Of a stretch of DNA of 64,000 nucleotides, positions 8,302 through 20,632 are shown piece by piece. Source of the stretch: Ketobacter sp. (GTDB lineage: Bacteria > Pseudomonadota > Gammaproteobacteria > Pseudomonadales > Ketobacteraceae); NCBI RefSeq assembly GCF_003671495.1, contig NZ_RCHN01000016.1, forward strand, positions 1-64,000. The letters run 5' to 3'. The translations under genes and the position numbers were made by a program. The notes under the pieces are model-generated. The model searched no databases. It saw nothing but the letters and a program-made list of their open reading frames with translations, and was not told the DNA's origin. Numbering within the stretch: position 1 is the stretch's first letter; each line of letters starts with the position of its first letter.

Positions 8302-8367
8302 GGAATCGATAGCACTCACCGATTCCAAAACAAGTTAGACATGAACCGTAACGGGCTGCCAAGCCCG
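8302..8367 (+). promoter_or_regulatory. dnaK leader: two hairpins and a CIRCE-like half-site
   Basis: GGAATCG (8302-8308) pairs with CGATTCC (8320-8326); the loop holds ATAGCACTC, which matches one CIRCE half-site (TTAGCACTC) at 8 of 9 bases, but no second half follows at the right spacing. A second hairpin CGGGCT-GCCA-AGCCCG lies at 8352-8367. Both are downstream of the predicted sigma-32 start, so they would be in the mRNA leader. Confidence 0.45.
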
Positions 8368-8396
8368 AACCGAGCGAATCAGCGGAGAGTTTTAAA

Positions 8397-10334
<1,938 letters not shown>

Positions 10335-10350
10335 TCAGCTCCTGGTGCGG

Positions 10351-10430
10351 CCGCTTCGATGTGAAGCGGTCGTGCCCGGTCTGCTTGTCAACGGCATTAT
10401 CGGGTCGCGGAGCACTGTCTCCGCGCCTTT
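10351..10430 (+). terminator. Two hairpins after dnaK, possible weak terminator
   Basis: CCGCTTC-GATGT-GAAGCGG (10351-10369) and CGCGGAG-CACTGT-CTCCGCG (10406-10425) followed by CCTTTGT. The second could attenuate transcription between dnaK and dnaJ; the T tract is poor. Confidence 0.35.
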
Positions 10431-10434
10431 GTGT

Positions 10435-10463
10435 CGGACACCATGATCCGACAAGGGTATAAT
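10435..10463 (+). promoter_or_regulatory. Candidate sigma-70 promoter of dnaJ
   Basis: CGGACA (10435-10440), 17 bp spacer, perfect TATAAT (10458-10463); start near 10470, about 30 bases before dnaJ. A further inverted repeat, TGTCGGA (10432-10438) with TCCGACA (10447-10453), overlaps the -35 and spacer and could be an operator. Confidence 0.5.
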
Positions 10464-10498
10464 TCGCACCATTCAACACATCAAATTGGTCTGAACGC

Positions 10499-11632
10499 AT
10501 GTCGAAAAGAGATTTTTACGAAGTACTCGGGGTCGCCAAAGGCGCCAGTGCGCAGGATATCAAGAAAGCCTACCGCAAGCTGGCCATGAAGTATCACCCT
10601 GACCGTAACCCGGACGACAAAGAGGCGGAGGCTAAGTTCAAAGAGGCCACCGAAGCCTACGAAGTGCTTTCTGACGAACAGAAAAAAGCCGCTTACGATC
10701 AATATGGTCACGCGGGTGTCGATCCAAACATGGGCGGTGGTGGCTTCCACGCCGGTGCCGGTGCCAGCTTCAGTGACATCTTTGGCGATGTGTTTGGCGA
10801 TATCTTCGGTGGTGGCGGAGGTCGTGGTGGTTCCCGCAATAATCGCGGTTCTGATCTGCGCTATACCCTGGAGTTGGACCTGGAAGAAGCGGTAAAAGGC
10901 ACCAGTGTGGAAATTCGTGTGCCCACCATGGTGCACTGCGATACCTGTGACGGCTCCGGCGCCAAGAAGGGCACCAGCCCGGTGACTTGTACCACCTGTG
11001 GTGGCGTCGGTCAGGTGCGCATGCAGCAGGGCTTCTTCTCAGTGCAGCAAACCTGCCCCGCCTGTCGTGGCCAGGGCAAAATCATCAAGGACCCCTGTTC
11101 CGATTGTCATGGCCAGGGCCGCAAAGAGAAGCGCAAAACCCTCTCCGTCAAGATTCCACCGGGCGTGGATACCGGCGATCGTATTCGTCTGGCCGGTGAA
11201 GGTGAGGCCGGCATGAACGGTGGGCCGGCGGGGGATCTGTACGTGCAGGTGGCGGTGCGCGAGCACGCCATTTTCCGGCGTGAAGGCAAGGATCTGTATA
11301 CCGAAGTGCCCATCAGCTTTGTGGACGCGGCATTGGGCGGCGAATTGGAAGTGCCCACCCTGGACGGTCGGGTGAAATTGAAGATTCCATCGGAAACCCA
11401 AACCGGTAAACTGTTCCGCCTGCGGGGCAAAGGGGTGACACCGGTGCGCGGTGGCAACGCCGGTGACCTGTTGTGTCGGGTGATCATTGAAACCCCGGTC
11501 AACCTGTCCAAAGAACAGAAAGATTTGTTGAAACAGTTCCAGGAAAGTCTGGAGAAAGAAGGTCATCGCCAATCACCGAAAAAGAGCGGTTGGTTTGATG
11601 GTGTGAAATCCTTCTTTGACGATATGTTGTAA
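10499..11632 (+). CDS. dnaJ: Co-chaperone DnaJ (Hsp40)
   Basis: A 377-residue type I Hsp40. The J domain has HPD at 33-35, then comes a Gly/Phe-rich stretch ([19 protein letters not shown]) and four zinc-binding CxxCxGxG-type repeats ([32 protein letters not shown]). DnaJ delivers clients to DnaK and stimulates its ATPase. It has its own candidate promoter and is followed closely by dapB (27 bp). Confidence 0.98.
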   Translation: MSKRDFYEVLGVAKGASAQDIKKAYRKLAMKYHPDRNPDDKEAEAKFKEATEAYEVLSDEQKKAAYDQYGHAGVDPNMGGGGFHAGAGASFSDIFGDVFGDIFGGGGGRGGSRNNRGSDLRYTLELDLEEAVKGTSVEIRVPTMVHCDTCDGSGAKKGTSPVTCTTCGGVGQVRMQQGFFSVQQTCPACRGQGKIIKDPCSDCHGQGRKEKRKTLSVKIPPGVDTGDRIRLAGEGEAGMNGGPAGDLYVQVAVREHAIFRREGKDLYTEVPISFVDAALGGELEVPTLDGRVKLKIPSETQTGKLFRLRGKGVTPVRGGNAGDLLCRVIIETPVNLSKEQKDLLKQFQESLEKEGHRQSPKKSGWFDGVKSFFDDML

Positions 11633-11647
11633 GCAGCCTCTATTTAA

Positions 11648-12475
<828 letters not shown>

Positions 12476-12530
12476 GTGATCCCGGGCATCTGTTCTTGAT
12501 GACCCGTCCTTTCAGAGCGTATCCCTGATC

Positions 12531-12553
12531 AGGGCTGCCTGCACGGCAGCCCT
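12531..12553 (+). terminator. Hairpin after dapB
   Basis: AGGGCTGCC-TGCAC-GGCAGCCCT, nine perfect pairs, followed by TCATGTCT rather than a T tract. It probably marks the end of the dnaJ-dapB transcript. Confidence 0.45.
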
Positions 12554-12569
12554 TCATGTCTCCGCCGGC

Positions 12570-12598
12570 TTGGCAATCCAACCCATTCCTGTTATCAA
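12570..12598 (+). promoter_or_regulatory. Candidate promoter of the AAA+/RF2-like gene
   Basis: TTGGCA (12570-12575), 17 bp spacer, TATCAA (12593-12598), 39 bp before the ATG. Matches are 5/6 and 4/6. Together with the hairpin just upstream it suggests separate transcription from dapB. Confidence 0.4.
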
Positions 12599-12636
12599 TG
12601 TGCTGCATTCACCGCAGCAGATGATGATTCGAGACC

Positions 12637-15390
12637 ATGGCGTACGAGCAGGCGTATAACAACGAAACCCGCGATCTGGTGCAGTTGGCCAGAAAGAACA
12701 AGCTGATCAAACCGCAGTTCCGGGATGATGTCATCGGAAAGGTGTGGGATGCACTGCAGAAGCGCAAGTCGGTGCTGTTGGTGGGCGTGCCCGGAGTGGG
12801 TAAGTCGGCCATCGTCCATGGCCTGGCCCATCAGCTGGCCCAGCAGAAAAAGATGGGGCTGCGGGAGCTGGCCACCCAGACCGTGATGCGCGACACCAAA
12901 TACCTGGGGGAGTGGCAGACCAAGGCAGGGGTAATCTTCGGCAGCGCCAAGAAAGAGAAAAGCATCCTCTATGTGCTGGATATCTGGAACATCACCTCCG
13001 TCGGGGTGAGCAGTTCCGACCCTTCCAATCTGTTTGACTTCATTCTGCAGGATCTGCAGTCCAAAAGGCTGGTGTTGTTGGCGGAGGCGTCCCCGGATGT
13101 GGTGGACGAGATGCGCAAGCACCCTCTGTTGCTGAACCAGTTTGAAGAGATTCAGGTGGAGCCGCTGCAGGCAGAGCAGATCCGGCAGTTGGCGCAGCAG
13201 GCGTTCGACGGTTCCCGCTTCGATATCGAGGCTGCGGCCTGCCAGCGCCTGCTGGATCTGTGCGATCGCTTTTTGCCCGCCAGTCAGGGGCCTGGGCCAG
13301 TATTGAACTTTGCCCACCAGGTAATGGATTACTGCGAACAAAAAGCCGACATCGGTGAGCACGAAAGCATCTCCCCCCAATTTGTGGAAAAAGTGTTCAC
13401 CATCTATACGGGGCTGCCGGCGTTTGTCATCAGTCGGGACGAAACCAAATCCATTCGGGAAATCCGCGACTGGTTCCGGGAGCGGGTCATCGGCCAGGAT
13501 GGCGCCATCGAGGCGGTGGTGGAAACCATTGCCCTGTTCAAGGCCGGTTTGCAGGACCCGTCCCGACCGTTGGGGGCCTTCCTGTTTGTGGGGCCCACCG
13601 GTGTCGGCAAGACGGAACTGGCCAAAGCCCTGGCGGTGTTCTTGTTTGGCAGTGCCTCCCGCCTGTTGCGCTTCGATATGTCGGAATTCAAGGATTATTA
13701 CGCATTCCAGATGATGCTGGGTGATCCGGGCAACCCCAACAAGCAGGCGCGCCTGCTGGACCCGGTGCGCAGTCAGCCTTTTCAGGTGATTCTGTTTGAT
13801 GAGATCGAGAAGGGGCACCCCAACGCCTGGGATATCCTGTTGCAGTTGCTGGACGAAGGCCAGGTCAGCCCTCCCAAGGGGCCTAAGGTGAATTTCCGCA
13901 ATACCATCGTGATTGTGACCTCCAACGTGGGCGCTCGGGATGCCCAGCGCCCCCCCATGGGCTTCACCCAAAACGGCCAGGGTGGCAGCAATATTTCCAT
14001 CGAGTCACTGGAGACGGAGTTTCGCCCGGAGCTGCTTAATCGCTTTCAGCACATCGTGTCGTTTCATCCGTTGGCGCCAGAGCAGGTGAAGTCCATCGCC
14101 CGCAAGGAGCTGCGCCAGATTCTCACCCGGGAAGGCATCACCTCCCGTAACCTGATTGTGGAGGTGGAGGACGATGTGCTGCAGCATGTGGTGGATACGG
14201 GCTACGACCAGCGCTATGGTGCCCGGGCTCTCAAGCGGCAAATCCAGCAGCAGGTGATCCTGCCCTTTGCCACCTATTTGATGGAGCACGCAGTGGAGCC
14301 GGGCGCGTTGCTGAAAATGAGCCTGCTCCATGGCCGCCCCCGCATCCAGGTCAAGCAGACCTCCCAGAGCGTCGAGTTCCGGCAGCAGAACGAGCCGGTG
14401 ACCAGCGGCAAGGGCAAGCGTTATCGCTTGGCAGACCTGAAGCAGGGGGCGCAGGACATGGCAGCCCAGCTGCAGCGATTGCGGGAGCAGGTGGGGGAGG
14501 AGCACCTGATCGCCCGTCTGGACGAACTGGATCAGGCGCGACAGCGGGCCGATTTCTGGTCAGATCCGGTGGCGGCCCATCGAGTCATTCTGGAAACGGA
14601 CGATATCGGTGGTCAGCTGGACCGGCTGGCGGGATTGGCGAACCGAGTGGCCGATATGCGGGCGCTGCTGGAAACTGATCCGGGGCGGGAGGTTCTGGTG
14701 CGCAGTGCGGAGGCGTGTGAGCGACTGCAGGAGCAGTTGGCCACTGCCCAGCTGGAGATGGTGGGGCTGGGCTCCGATCAGCGTTGGGATGCCCTGCTGG
14801 AGCTGCGGCCGGTGGGGCAGTCGAGCCCTTTGCAGCAAACTCTGTTCGAGCTGTACCAGGGCTGGGCTAAACAGCGCCGTTATGAGGTCAAGGTGTTGGC
14901 GGAGCCGATGACTGAGTCCGAGCCGGCCCTGTTGTGGGTGAAGGGCCCCTATGCCTACGGGTATCTGTGTGGTGAGCAGGGCTTGCATCGCTTCCGAGAC
15001 GGCGAGCAGCACAGCGTGGTGCGGGTCAGTGTGGCTGCACTGAATCAGGAGGCCGGCGAGGAGCGCTTCATGAATCACCGTGCGCTCAAGCAGGTCGGGT
15101 GCTATGGCGGTCGCATTCGCTCGCGGTTGGAGGTGCAGGATTGCCGGGGCTTGGTGTTGCAGAATGAGGACTCCCTGGCGGAAAACCGCGAAACGGCGTT
15201 GGCAGTGGCTTCCTCCTGGCGCTTGGGGGCTGTGGCCCAGGACGAGCTGGTGCGGCGTTACGACGCTGACCCTTTCCTGGTGCGGGACTATTTAACCCGC
15301 TCCACAGTAGGGAAAAAGGACGTGCTCAAGCCCAAACGCTTCCATTTGCTGTTGGAGCGGCGCATTCGGGAGCGGGGCGCGCTTCATTAG
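12637..15390 (+). CDS. Clp/Hsp100-type AAA+ ATPase fused to a degenerate release-factor-2-like module
   Basis: A 917-residue protein. No Clp N domain and no ClpB middle domain are present. NBD1 (about 30-265): Walker A GVPGVGKS (50-57), pore-loop KYLGEW (88-93), but Walker B reads YVLDIW (Glu replaced by Ile116) and the arginine-finger pair is NQ (167-168). NBD2 (about 282-570): Walker A GPTGVGKT (319-326), Walker B LFDEIEK (386-392), sensor-1 TSN (428-430), arginine finger LLNRF, sensor-2 GAR (528-530); the GYVG pore loop is replaced by GNPN. Residues about 598-917 align by eye with full-length RF2: RADFWSDP (637-644) with [22 protein letters not shown] (772-786) with [15 protein letters not shown], and [18 protein letters not shown] (838-855) with [20 protein letters not shown]. 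The GGQ loop is reduced to YGGRIRS and SPF is absent. It may be a remodelling ATPase acting on ribosomes or nascent chains; this is inference. The ribosome-binding site is weak. I do not recognise a characterised member. Confidence 0.9.
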   Translation: [917 protein letters not shown]

Positions 15391-15750
15391 CCAGGCGCGA
15401 TGAACTGAAGCGGGTTGACGGCTGCGCTGCCCATAAAGCAATGGACGCCACCTGCCCAATTCGATAAAATACGCCCGATCAGCTCCTTGGAGGAGCGGTC
15501 CTTCATCCTTTCACTCACCAACAGACATTCAGCAAGGCTTAGCAGTTCACTGTATCAAGCCCGCTACTGTTCGGCCCAGAGTTTTTGAAGGATTGAAGGA
15601 CTGAGTCCGCCACATTGTCCTGATCACACCAGAGCAAGAATCCACGAAGCGGGATGGGTTTCACTGAATCCGTTCCGCTTTTTTGCAACTGGTGTTTTGT
15701 CGCCGTTTTACCGTGCTCTGCACTCGCACTGACCAGCAATGGAGGTTGGC
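15391..15750 (+). promoter_or_regulatory. carAB upstream/leader region
   Basis: 360 bases without a gene. The best promoter is TGGACG (15442-15447), 17 bp, TAAAAT (15465-15470), giving a leader of about 275 bases. A small hairpin GCTCC-TTGGA-GGAGC is at 15482-15496 and a palindrome GGACTGAGTCC at 15598-15608. A long leader would fit pyrimidine/arginine control of carAB, but no ArgR or PyrR-type site is convincing. An ATG at 15654 opens a frame that runs into carA out of phase and lacks a ribosome-binding site. Confidence 0.45.
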
Positions 15751-16878
15751 TTGAACAAACCAGCCATTTTGGCCCTAGAAGACGGCACCCTGTTTCAGGG
15801 TGTATCCATCGGAGCCGACGGGCAATCCGTAGGCGAAGTAGTTTTCAATACCGCGATGACCGGCTATCAGGAAATCCTGACCGATCCATCCTATGCCCGA
15901 CAAATGGTCACCTTGACCTATCCCCATATCGGCAATACCGGCGTGACGGAAGAGGATGAAGAATCCCGCCAGATCTGGGCTTCGGGCATGATCATCCGTG
16001 ACCTGCCGCTGCTGGCCAGTAACTGGCGGCGACAGAAAAACCTGGATGAATACCTGCGGGAAAACGGGATTGTGGGCATCGCCGACATCGACACCCGCAA
16101 GCTCACCCGAATTCTGCGGGAAAAAGGCGCGCTGGGTGGCTGCATCATGGCCGGCAACGTGGATGAGGCAGTGGCGCTGGCTGCGGCCAAAGGGTTCCCG
16201 GGCCTGAAGGGAATGGATCTGGCCAAGGAAGTCACGGTATCCGAGCCGTACTATTGGGCAGAAGGCTCCTGGGTCTGGGGCAAAGGTCACACCCGCCAGG
16301 ACAACGGCAGATACAAGGTGGTGGCCTATGACTACGGTGTCAAACGCAATATTTTGCGCATGCTGGCAGATCGCGGCTGCGACCTGACCGTAGTACCGGC
16401 ACAAACCCCGGCCAGCGAGGTGTTGGCCATGAAGCCGGATGGTGTCTTCCTGTCCAATGGCCCCGGTGATCCGGAGCCCTGTGATTATGCGATTCAGGCC
16501 ATCAAGGAAATCCTGGAGACCGACATCCCGGTATTCGGTATCTGCCTGGGTCACCAGTTGCTGGCACTGGCCAGTGGCGCCAAAACCGTGAAGATGAAAT
16601 TCGGCCACCACGGTGCCAACCATCCGGTGAAAAACCTGGACGACAACACCGTCATGATTACCAGCCAGAACCACGGCTTTGCCGCGGACGAGGCTACCCT
16701 GCCGGCCAATCTGCGGGCTACCCACCGGTCGTTGTTCGACGGTTCCCTGCAGGGTATCCATCGCACCGACAAACCGGCCTTCAGCTTCCAGGGGCACCCG
16801 GAAGCCAGCCCTGGCCCTCATGACGCAGCGCCTCTGTTCGATCACTTTATCGAACTCATGCAAGAACGCGCCAAGTAA
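15751..16878 (+). CDS. carA: Carbamoyl-phosphate synthase small subunit (glutaminase)
   Basis: A 375-residue class I glutamine amidotransferase subunit that supplies ammonia to CarB for arginine and pyrimidine synthesis. Catalytic Cys265 lies in FGICLGHQ, and the His/Glu pair in [11 protein letters not shown]. The start is most likely TTG at 15751, because GGAGG at 15741-15745 is spaced five bases from it and the protein then begins [12 protein letters not shown] like pseudomonad CarA. The in-frame ATG at 15739 sits directly on that ribosome-binding site. Followed 26 bp later by carB. Confidence 0.96.
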   Translation: MNKPAILALEDGTLFQGVSIGADGQSVGEVVFNTAMTGYQEILTDPSYARQMVTLTYPHIGNTGVTEEDEESRQIWASGMIIRDLPLLASNWRRQKNLDEYLRENGIVGIADIDTRKLTRILREKGALGGCIMAGNVDEAVALAAAKGFPGLKGMDLAKEVTVSEPYYWAEGSWVWGKGHTRQDNGRYKVVAYDYGVKRNILRMLADRGCDLTVVPAQTPASEVLAMKPDGVFLSNGPGDPEPCDYAIQAIKEILETDIPVFGICLGHQLLALASGAKTVKMKFGHHGANHPVKNLDDNTVMITSQNHGFAADEATLPANLRATHRSLFDGSLQGIHRTDKPAFSFQGHPEASPGPHDAAPLFDHFIELMQERAK

Positions 16879-16904
16879 GCCAATCAATGCAACGGTAGGA
16901 TGCA

Positions 16905-19900
16905 ATGCCAAAACGTACTGACATACAAAGTATCTTGATTCTGGGGGCCGGCCCCATCGTGATCGGCCAGGCCTGCGAATTCGACTACTCCGGCGCACAA
17001 GCCTGTAAAGCCCTGCGGGAAGAAGGTTTTCGGGTCATTCTGGTGAATTCCAACCCGGCCACCATCATGACGGACCCCGCCATGGCCGACGCCACCTATA
17101 TCGAGCCGGTGGAATGGAAAACGGTAGCCAAAATCATCGAGAAAGAGCGGCCGGATGCAGTGCTGCCCACCATGGGCGGTCAGACGGCCCTGAACTGTGC
17201 GCTGGACCTGGCCAAGCACGGTGTGCTGGAACAATTTGACGTAGAGCTGATCGGCGCCACCCAGGACGCCATTGACAAGGCGGAAGACCGCGAGCGCTTC
17301 GACAAGGCCATGAAATCCATCGGCCTGGAGACCCCTCGCGCCCAGATCGCCCACAGCATGGAAGAGGCACTGCAGGTATTGGATGTGCTGGGCTTCCCCT
17401 GCATCATCCGGCCCTCGTTCACCATGGGTGGCTCCGGCGGTGGTATTGCCTACAACCGGGAAGAATTCATCGAAATCTGTGAGCGGGGCCTGGACCTGTC
17501 GCCCACCAATGAATTGCTGATCGACGAGTCCCTGATTGGCTGGAAAGAATACGAAATGGAAGTGGTGCGGGACAAAAACGACAACTGCATCATTGTCTGC
17601 GCCATCGAGAACTTCGACCCCATGGGTGTGCATACCGGTGATTCCATTACCGTGGCTCCGGCGCAAACCCTGACCGACAAGGAATACCAGATTCTGCGGG
17701 ATGCGTCCCTGGCGGTACTGCGGGAAATCGGGGTGGAAACCGGCGGCTCCAACGTGCAGTTTGGCATGTGTCCCAACACCGGCCGATTGGTGGTGATCGA
17801 GATGAACCCCCGGGTTTCCCGCTCTTCGGCGCTGGCCTCCAAGGCTACCGGCTTCCCCATCGCGAAAATCGCCGCCAAGCTGGCGGTGGGTTACACCCTG
17901 GATGAACTGCTCAATGACATCACCGGTGGCAATACCCCGGCGTCCTTCGAGCCGTCCATCGATTACGTGGTGACCAAGATTCCCCGCTTCAACTTTGAAA
18001 AGTTCCCCAAATCCAATCCGGTGCTCACCACCCAGATGAAATCCGTGGGCGAAGTGATGGCCATTGGCCGTACTTTCCAGGAATCCATGCAGAAAGCCCT
18101 GCGCGGCTTGGAAGTGGGCGCCGACGGTTTTGATCCGATCCTCGATCCCAACGCCGAAGATTTTCGGGATGAGTTGTTGAACCTGCTGAAAAACCCGGGC
18201 CCGGATCGCATCTGGGTTTTGGGCGACGCCTTCCGCGCCGGCATGAAGATCGACGAGGTGTATCAATGCACTGGCATCGATCCCTGGTTCCTGGTGCAGA
18301 TTGAAGATGTGATTCGTGATGAGCAGGCGCTGCAAAAGTCTGCCATCGGCGACATGAGCAAGGATCGATTCTGGAAACTGAAGCGCAAAGGGTTCTCGGA
18401 TGCCCGCCTGGCCAATTTGCTTGGGGTGTCCGAAAAGCAGGTGCGACAGCGTCGTCAGGAACTGGGGGTGAACCCGGTTTACAAGCGTGTTGACACCTGT
18501 GCTGCAGAGTTTGCGACCACCACTGCGTATATGTACTCGACTTACGAGGAAGAGTGCGAAGCTGCACCCAGTGACCGTGACAAAATCATGGTACTGGGTG
18601 GTGGTCCTAACCGCATCGGCCAGGGCATTGAATTTGACTATTGCTGTGTGCACGCCGCCCTGGCTATGCGTGATGACGGTTACGAAACCATCATGGTGAA
18701 CTGTAATCCGGAAACCGTTTCCACTGATTACGACACCTCTGATCGTCTCTACTTCGAGCCGGTCACGTTGGAAGATGTGCTGGCCATCGTGGCCCTGGAA
18801 AAACCCAAAGGGGTGATTGTCCAGTTCGGCGGTCAGACACCCTTGAAACTGGCCCGTGCCCTGGAAGCGGCTGGCGTGCCGATCATCGGCACCACACCGG
18901 ATGCCATTGATCGCGCGGAAGACCGTGAGCGATTCCAGCAGATGATCGAGCGCTTGGGCCTGCGTCAACCGCCGAACCGGACTGCCCGCTCCACTGAAGA
19001 AGCGGTGCGGTACGCAGAAGAGATCGGCTATCCATTGGTGGTGCGCCCCTCCTACGTATTGGGCGGCCGTGCCATGGAGATCGTGTACAAGGAGTCTGAA
19101 CTGCGCCGTTACATGAACGAGGCGGTCAGTGTGTCCAACGATGCACCCGTGTTGCTGGATCGATTCCTGGACGATGCCATCGAAGTGGATATGGACGCCG
19201 TATCTGACGGTAAACAGGTGGTCATCGGCGGGCTGATGCAACACATCGAACAGGCCGGTGTTCACTCCGGGGATTCCGCCTGTTCATTGCCGCCCTATAA
19301 CCTGAATCAGGAAGTGCAGGACATCATGCGAGAACAGTCCCGCAAGATGGCGCTGGAGTTGGGCGTGGTAGGCCTGATGAACGTGCAGTTTGCGGTGAAA
19401 CGCAATGAAGTCTACGTACTGGAAGTGAACCCCCGTGCCTCCCGTACCGTACCCTTTGTGTCCAAGTGCATTGGGGTATCCCTGGCCAAAGTGGCGGCCC
19501 GTTGTATGGCGGGTATGTCCCTGGAGGCCCAGGGCTTCACCAACGAGATTGTGCCCAAGCATTATTTCGTGAAGGAAGCCGTATTCCCCTTCGCCAAATT
19601 CCAGGGTGTGGATCCTATTCTGGGGCCGGAAATGAAGTCCACCGGAGAAGTGATGGGTATCGGTGATGAGTTTGGTGAGGCGTTTGGCAAGGCCTCACTG
19701 GGGGCTGGCGAAAAACTGCCGCGTAAGGGCACTGTGTTCATCAGTGTCCGGGAAGGCGACAAACCGGCCGCGGTGGAAGTGGCGCGCCAGCTTTCCAGTC
19801 TTGGTTTTAAACTGATCGCTACCCGCGGTACGGCGCGCCTGATCACCGAGGCCGGGCTGGAAGTGAAACAAATCAACAAGGTTAAAGAAGGACGTCCGCA

Positions 19901-20126
19901 TATCGTCGATGCCATCAAGAACCGGGATGTTGAGTTGATCATCAACACCACAGAAGGCACGCAGGCTGTATCGGACTCTTACCAGATCCGTCGCGAAGCT
20001 CTGCAAAACAAAGTGGCTTACACCACCACCATTGCCGGTGCCCAGGCCATCTGCGCTGCCTTGCAGGCAGACACGGGTATTGTGGTGCGACGTTTACAGG
20101 ATCTGCACGCGGAGTTGCAATCATGA
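16905..20126 (+). CDS. carB: Carbamoyl-phosphate synthase large subunit
   Basis: A 1073-residue enzyme with two homologous ATP-grasp halves (starting about residues 1 and 555): the first makes carboxyphosphate/carbamate, the second carbamoyl phosphate. Repeats are visible, for example [20 protein letters not shown] and [20 protein letters not shown], and [12 protein letters not shown] and [12 protein letters not shown]. The C-terminal MGS-like domain (about 940-1073, [22 protein letters not shown]) is the allosteric site. The stop overlaps the greA start by four bases, so carA-carB-greA form one operon. Confidence 0.98.
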   Translation: MPKRTDIQSILILGAGPIVIGQACEFDYSGAQACKALREEGFRVILVNSNPATIMTDPAMADATYIEPVEWKTVAKIIEKERPDAVLPTMGGQTALNCALDLAKHGVLEQFDVELIGATQDAIDKAEDRERFDKAMKSIGLETPRAQIAHSMEEALQVLDVLGFPCIIRPSFTMGGSGGGIAYNREEFIEICERGLDLSPTNELLIDESLIGWKEYEMEVVRDKNDNCIIVCAIENFDPMGVHTGDSITVAPAQTLTDKEYQILRDASLAVLREIGVETGGSNVQFGMCPNTGRLVVIEMNPRVSRSSALASKATGFPIAKIAAKLAVGYTLDELLNDITGGNTPASFEPSIDYVVTKIPRFNFEKFPKSNPVLTTQMKSVGEVMAIGRTFQESMQKALRGLEVGADGFDPILDPNAEDFRDELLNLLKNPGPDRIWVLGDAFRAGMKIDEVYQCTGIDPWFLVQIEDVIRDEQALQKSAIGDMSKDRFWKLKRKGFSDARLANLLGVSEKQVRQRRQELGVNPVYKRVDTCAAEFATTTAYMYSTYEEECEAAPSDRDKIMVLGGGPNRIGQGIEFDYCCVHAALAMRDDGYETIMVNCNPETVSTDYDTSDRLYFEPVTLEDVLAIVALEKPKGVIVQFGGQTPLKLARALEAAGVPIIGTTPDAIDRAEDRERFQQMIERLGLRQPPNRTARSTEEAVRYAEEIGYPLVVRPSYVLGGRAMEIVYKESELRRYMNEAVSVSNDAPVLLDRFLDDAIEVDMDAVSDGKQVVIGGLMQHIEQAGVHSGDSACSLPPYNLNQEVQDIMREQSRKMALELGVVGLMNVQFAVKRNEVYVLEVNPRASRTVPFVSKCIGVSLAKVAARCMAGMSLEAQGFTNEIVPKHYFVKEAVFPFAKFQGVDPILGPEMKSTGEVMGIGDEFGEAFGKASLGAGEKLPRKGTVFISVREGDKPAAVEVARQLSSLGFKLIATRGTARLITEAGLEVKQINKVKEGRPHIVDAIKNRDVELIINTTEGTQAVSDSYQIRREALQNKVAYTTTIAGAQAICAALQADTGIVVRRLQDLHAELQS

Positions 20127-20599
20127 ATCGATTTCCCATGACCGTTCAGGGTGCGGAAAAATTACGAGAAGAACTGGATCGCCTGAAGAAGGTTGAACGT
20201 CCGCGAATAGTGGCAGCCATCGCAGAAGCCCGCGAACATGGTGATCTCAAAGAGAATGCCGAATACCACGCGGCCCGTGAAGAGCAGGGCTTTGTGGAAG
20301 GCCGTATCATGGAGATCGAAGGTAAGTTGGGTAATGCCCAGATCATCGACATCTCCAAAATTGACAATAACGGTAAGGTGATTTTTGGCGTTACTGTCGA
20401 CCTGTATGATGTGGACAAGGACGAAGAGAAGACCTTCCAGATCGTGGGTGATGATGAGGCGGATATCAAGCAAGGTAAGTTGTCGGTGAACTCTCCCATT
20501 GCCCGCGGCCTTATCGGCAAGTTCGAAGGGGATGAGGTATCGGTGGATACCCCCGGAGGAACTGTGGTCTATGAAATTGTCAAAGTGAAGTATCTCTGA
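20123..20599 (+). CDS. greA: Transcription elongation factor GreA
   Basis: A 158-residue factor that inserts its coiled coil into the RNA polymerase secondary channel to stimulate cleavage of backtracked RNA. The N-terminal coiled coil ([44 protein letters not shown], with its acidic tip) and the C-terminal FKBP-like domain ([18 protein letters not shown]) are complete. Translationally coupled to carB through ATGA. A very long terminator hairpin follows. Confidence 0.98.
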   Translation: MNRFPMTVQGAEKLREELDRLKKVERPRIVAAIAEAREHGDLKENAEYHAAREEQGFVEGRIMEIEGKLGNAQIIDISKIDNNGKVIFGVTVDLYDVDKDEEKTFQIVGDDEADIKQGKLSVNSPIARGLIGKFEGDEVSVDTPGGTVVYEIVKVKYL

Positions 20600-20632
20600 T
20601 GAACCTGGGATCGATTGGTCCGGGTATGAAGT

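Noticed and set aside
8309..8340. Full CIRCE operator upstream of dnaK
   Set aside because: Only the left half-site is present; the expected GAGTGCTAA nine bases later is absent.
12595..13971. 458-codon open frame opposite the AAA+ gene
   Set aside because: Antisense shadow; the AAA+ frame carries all Walker motifs.
15654..15738. Possible carAB leader peptide
   Set aside because: No ribosome-binding site and the frame overlaps carA out of phase rather than ending before it.
16884..19265. 793-codon open frame on the minus strand inside carB
   Set aside because: Antisense shadow of a GC-rich, highly conserved gene; its translation is His/Gly/Phe-rich and resembles no family.
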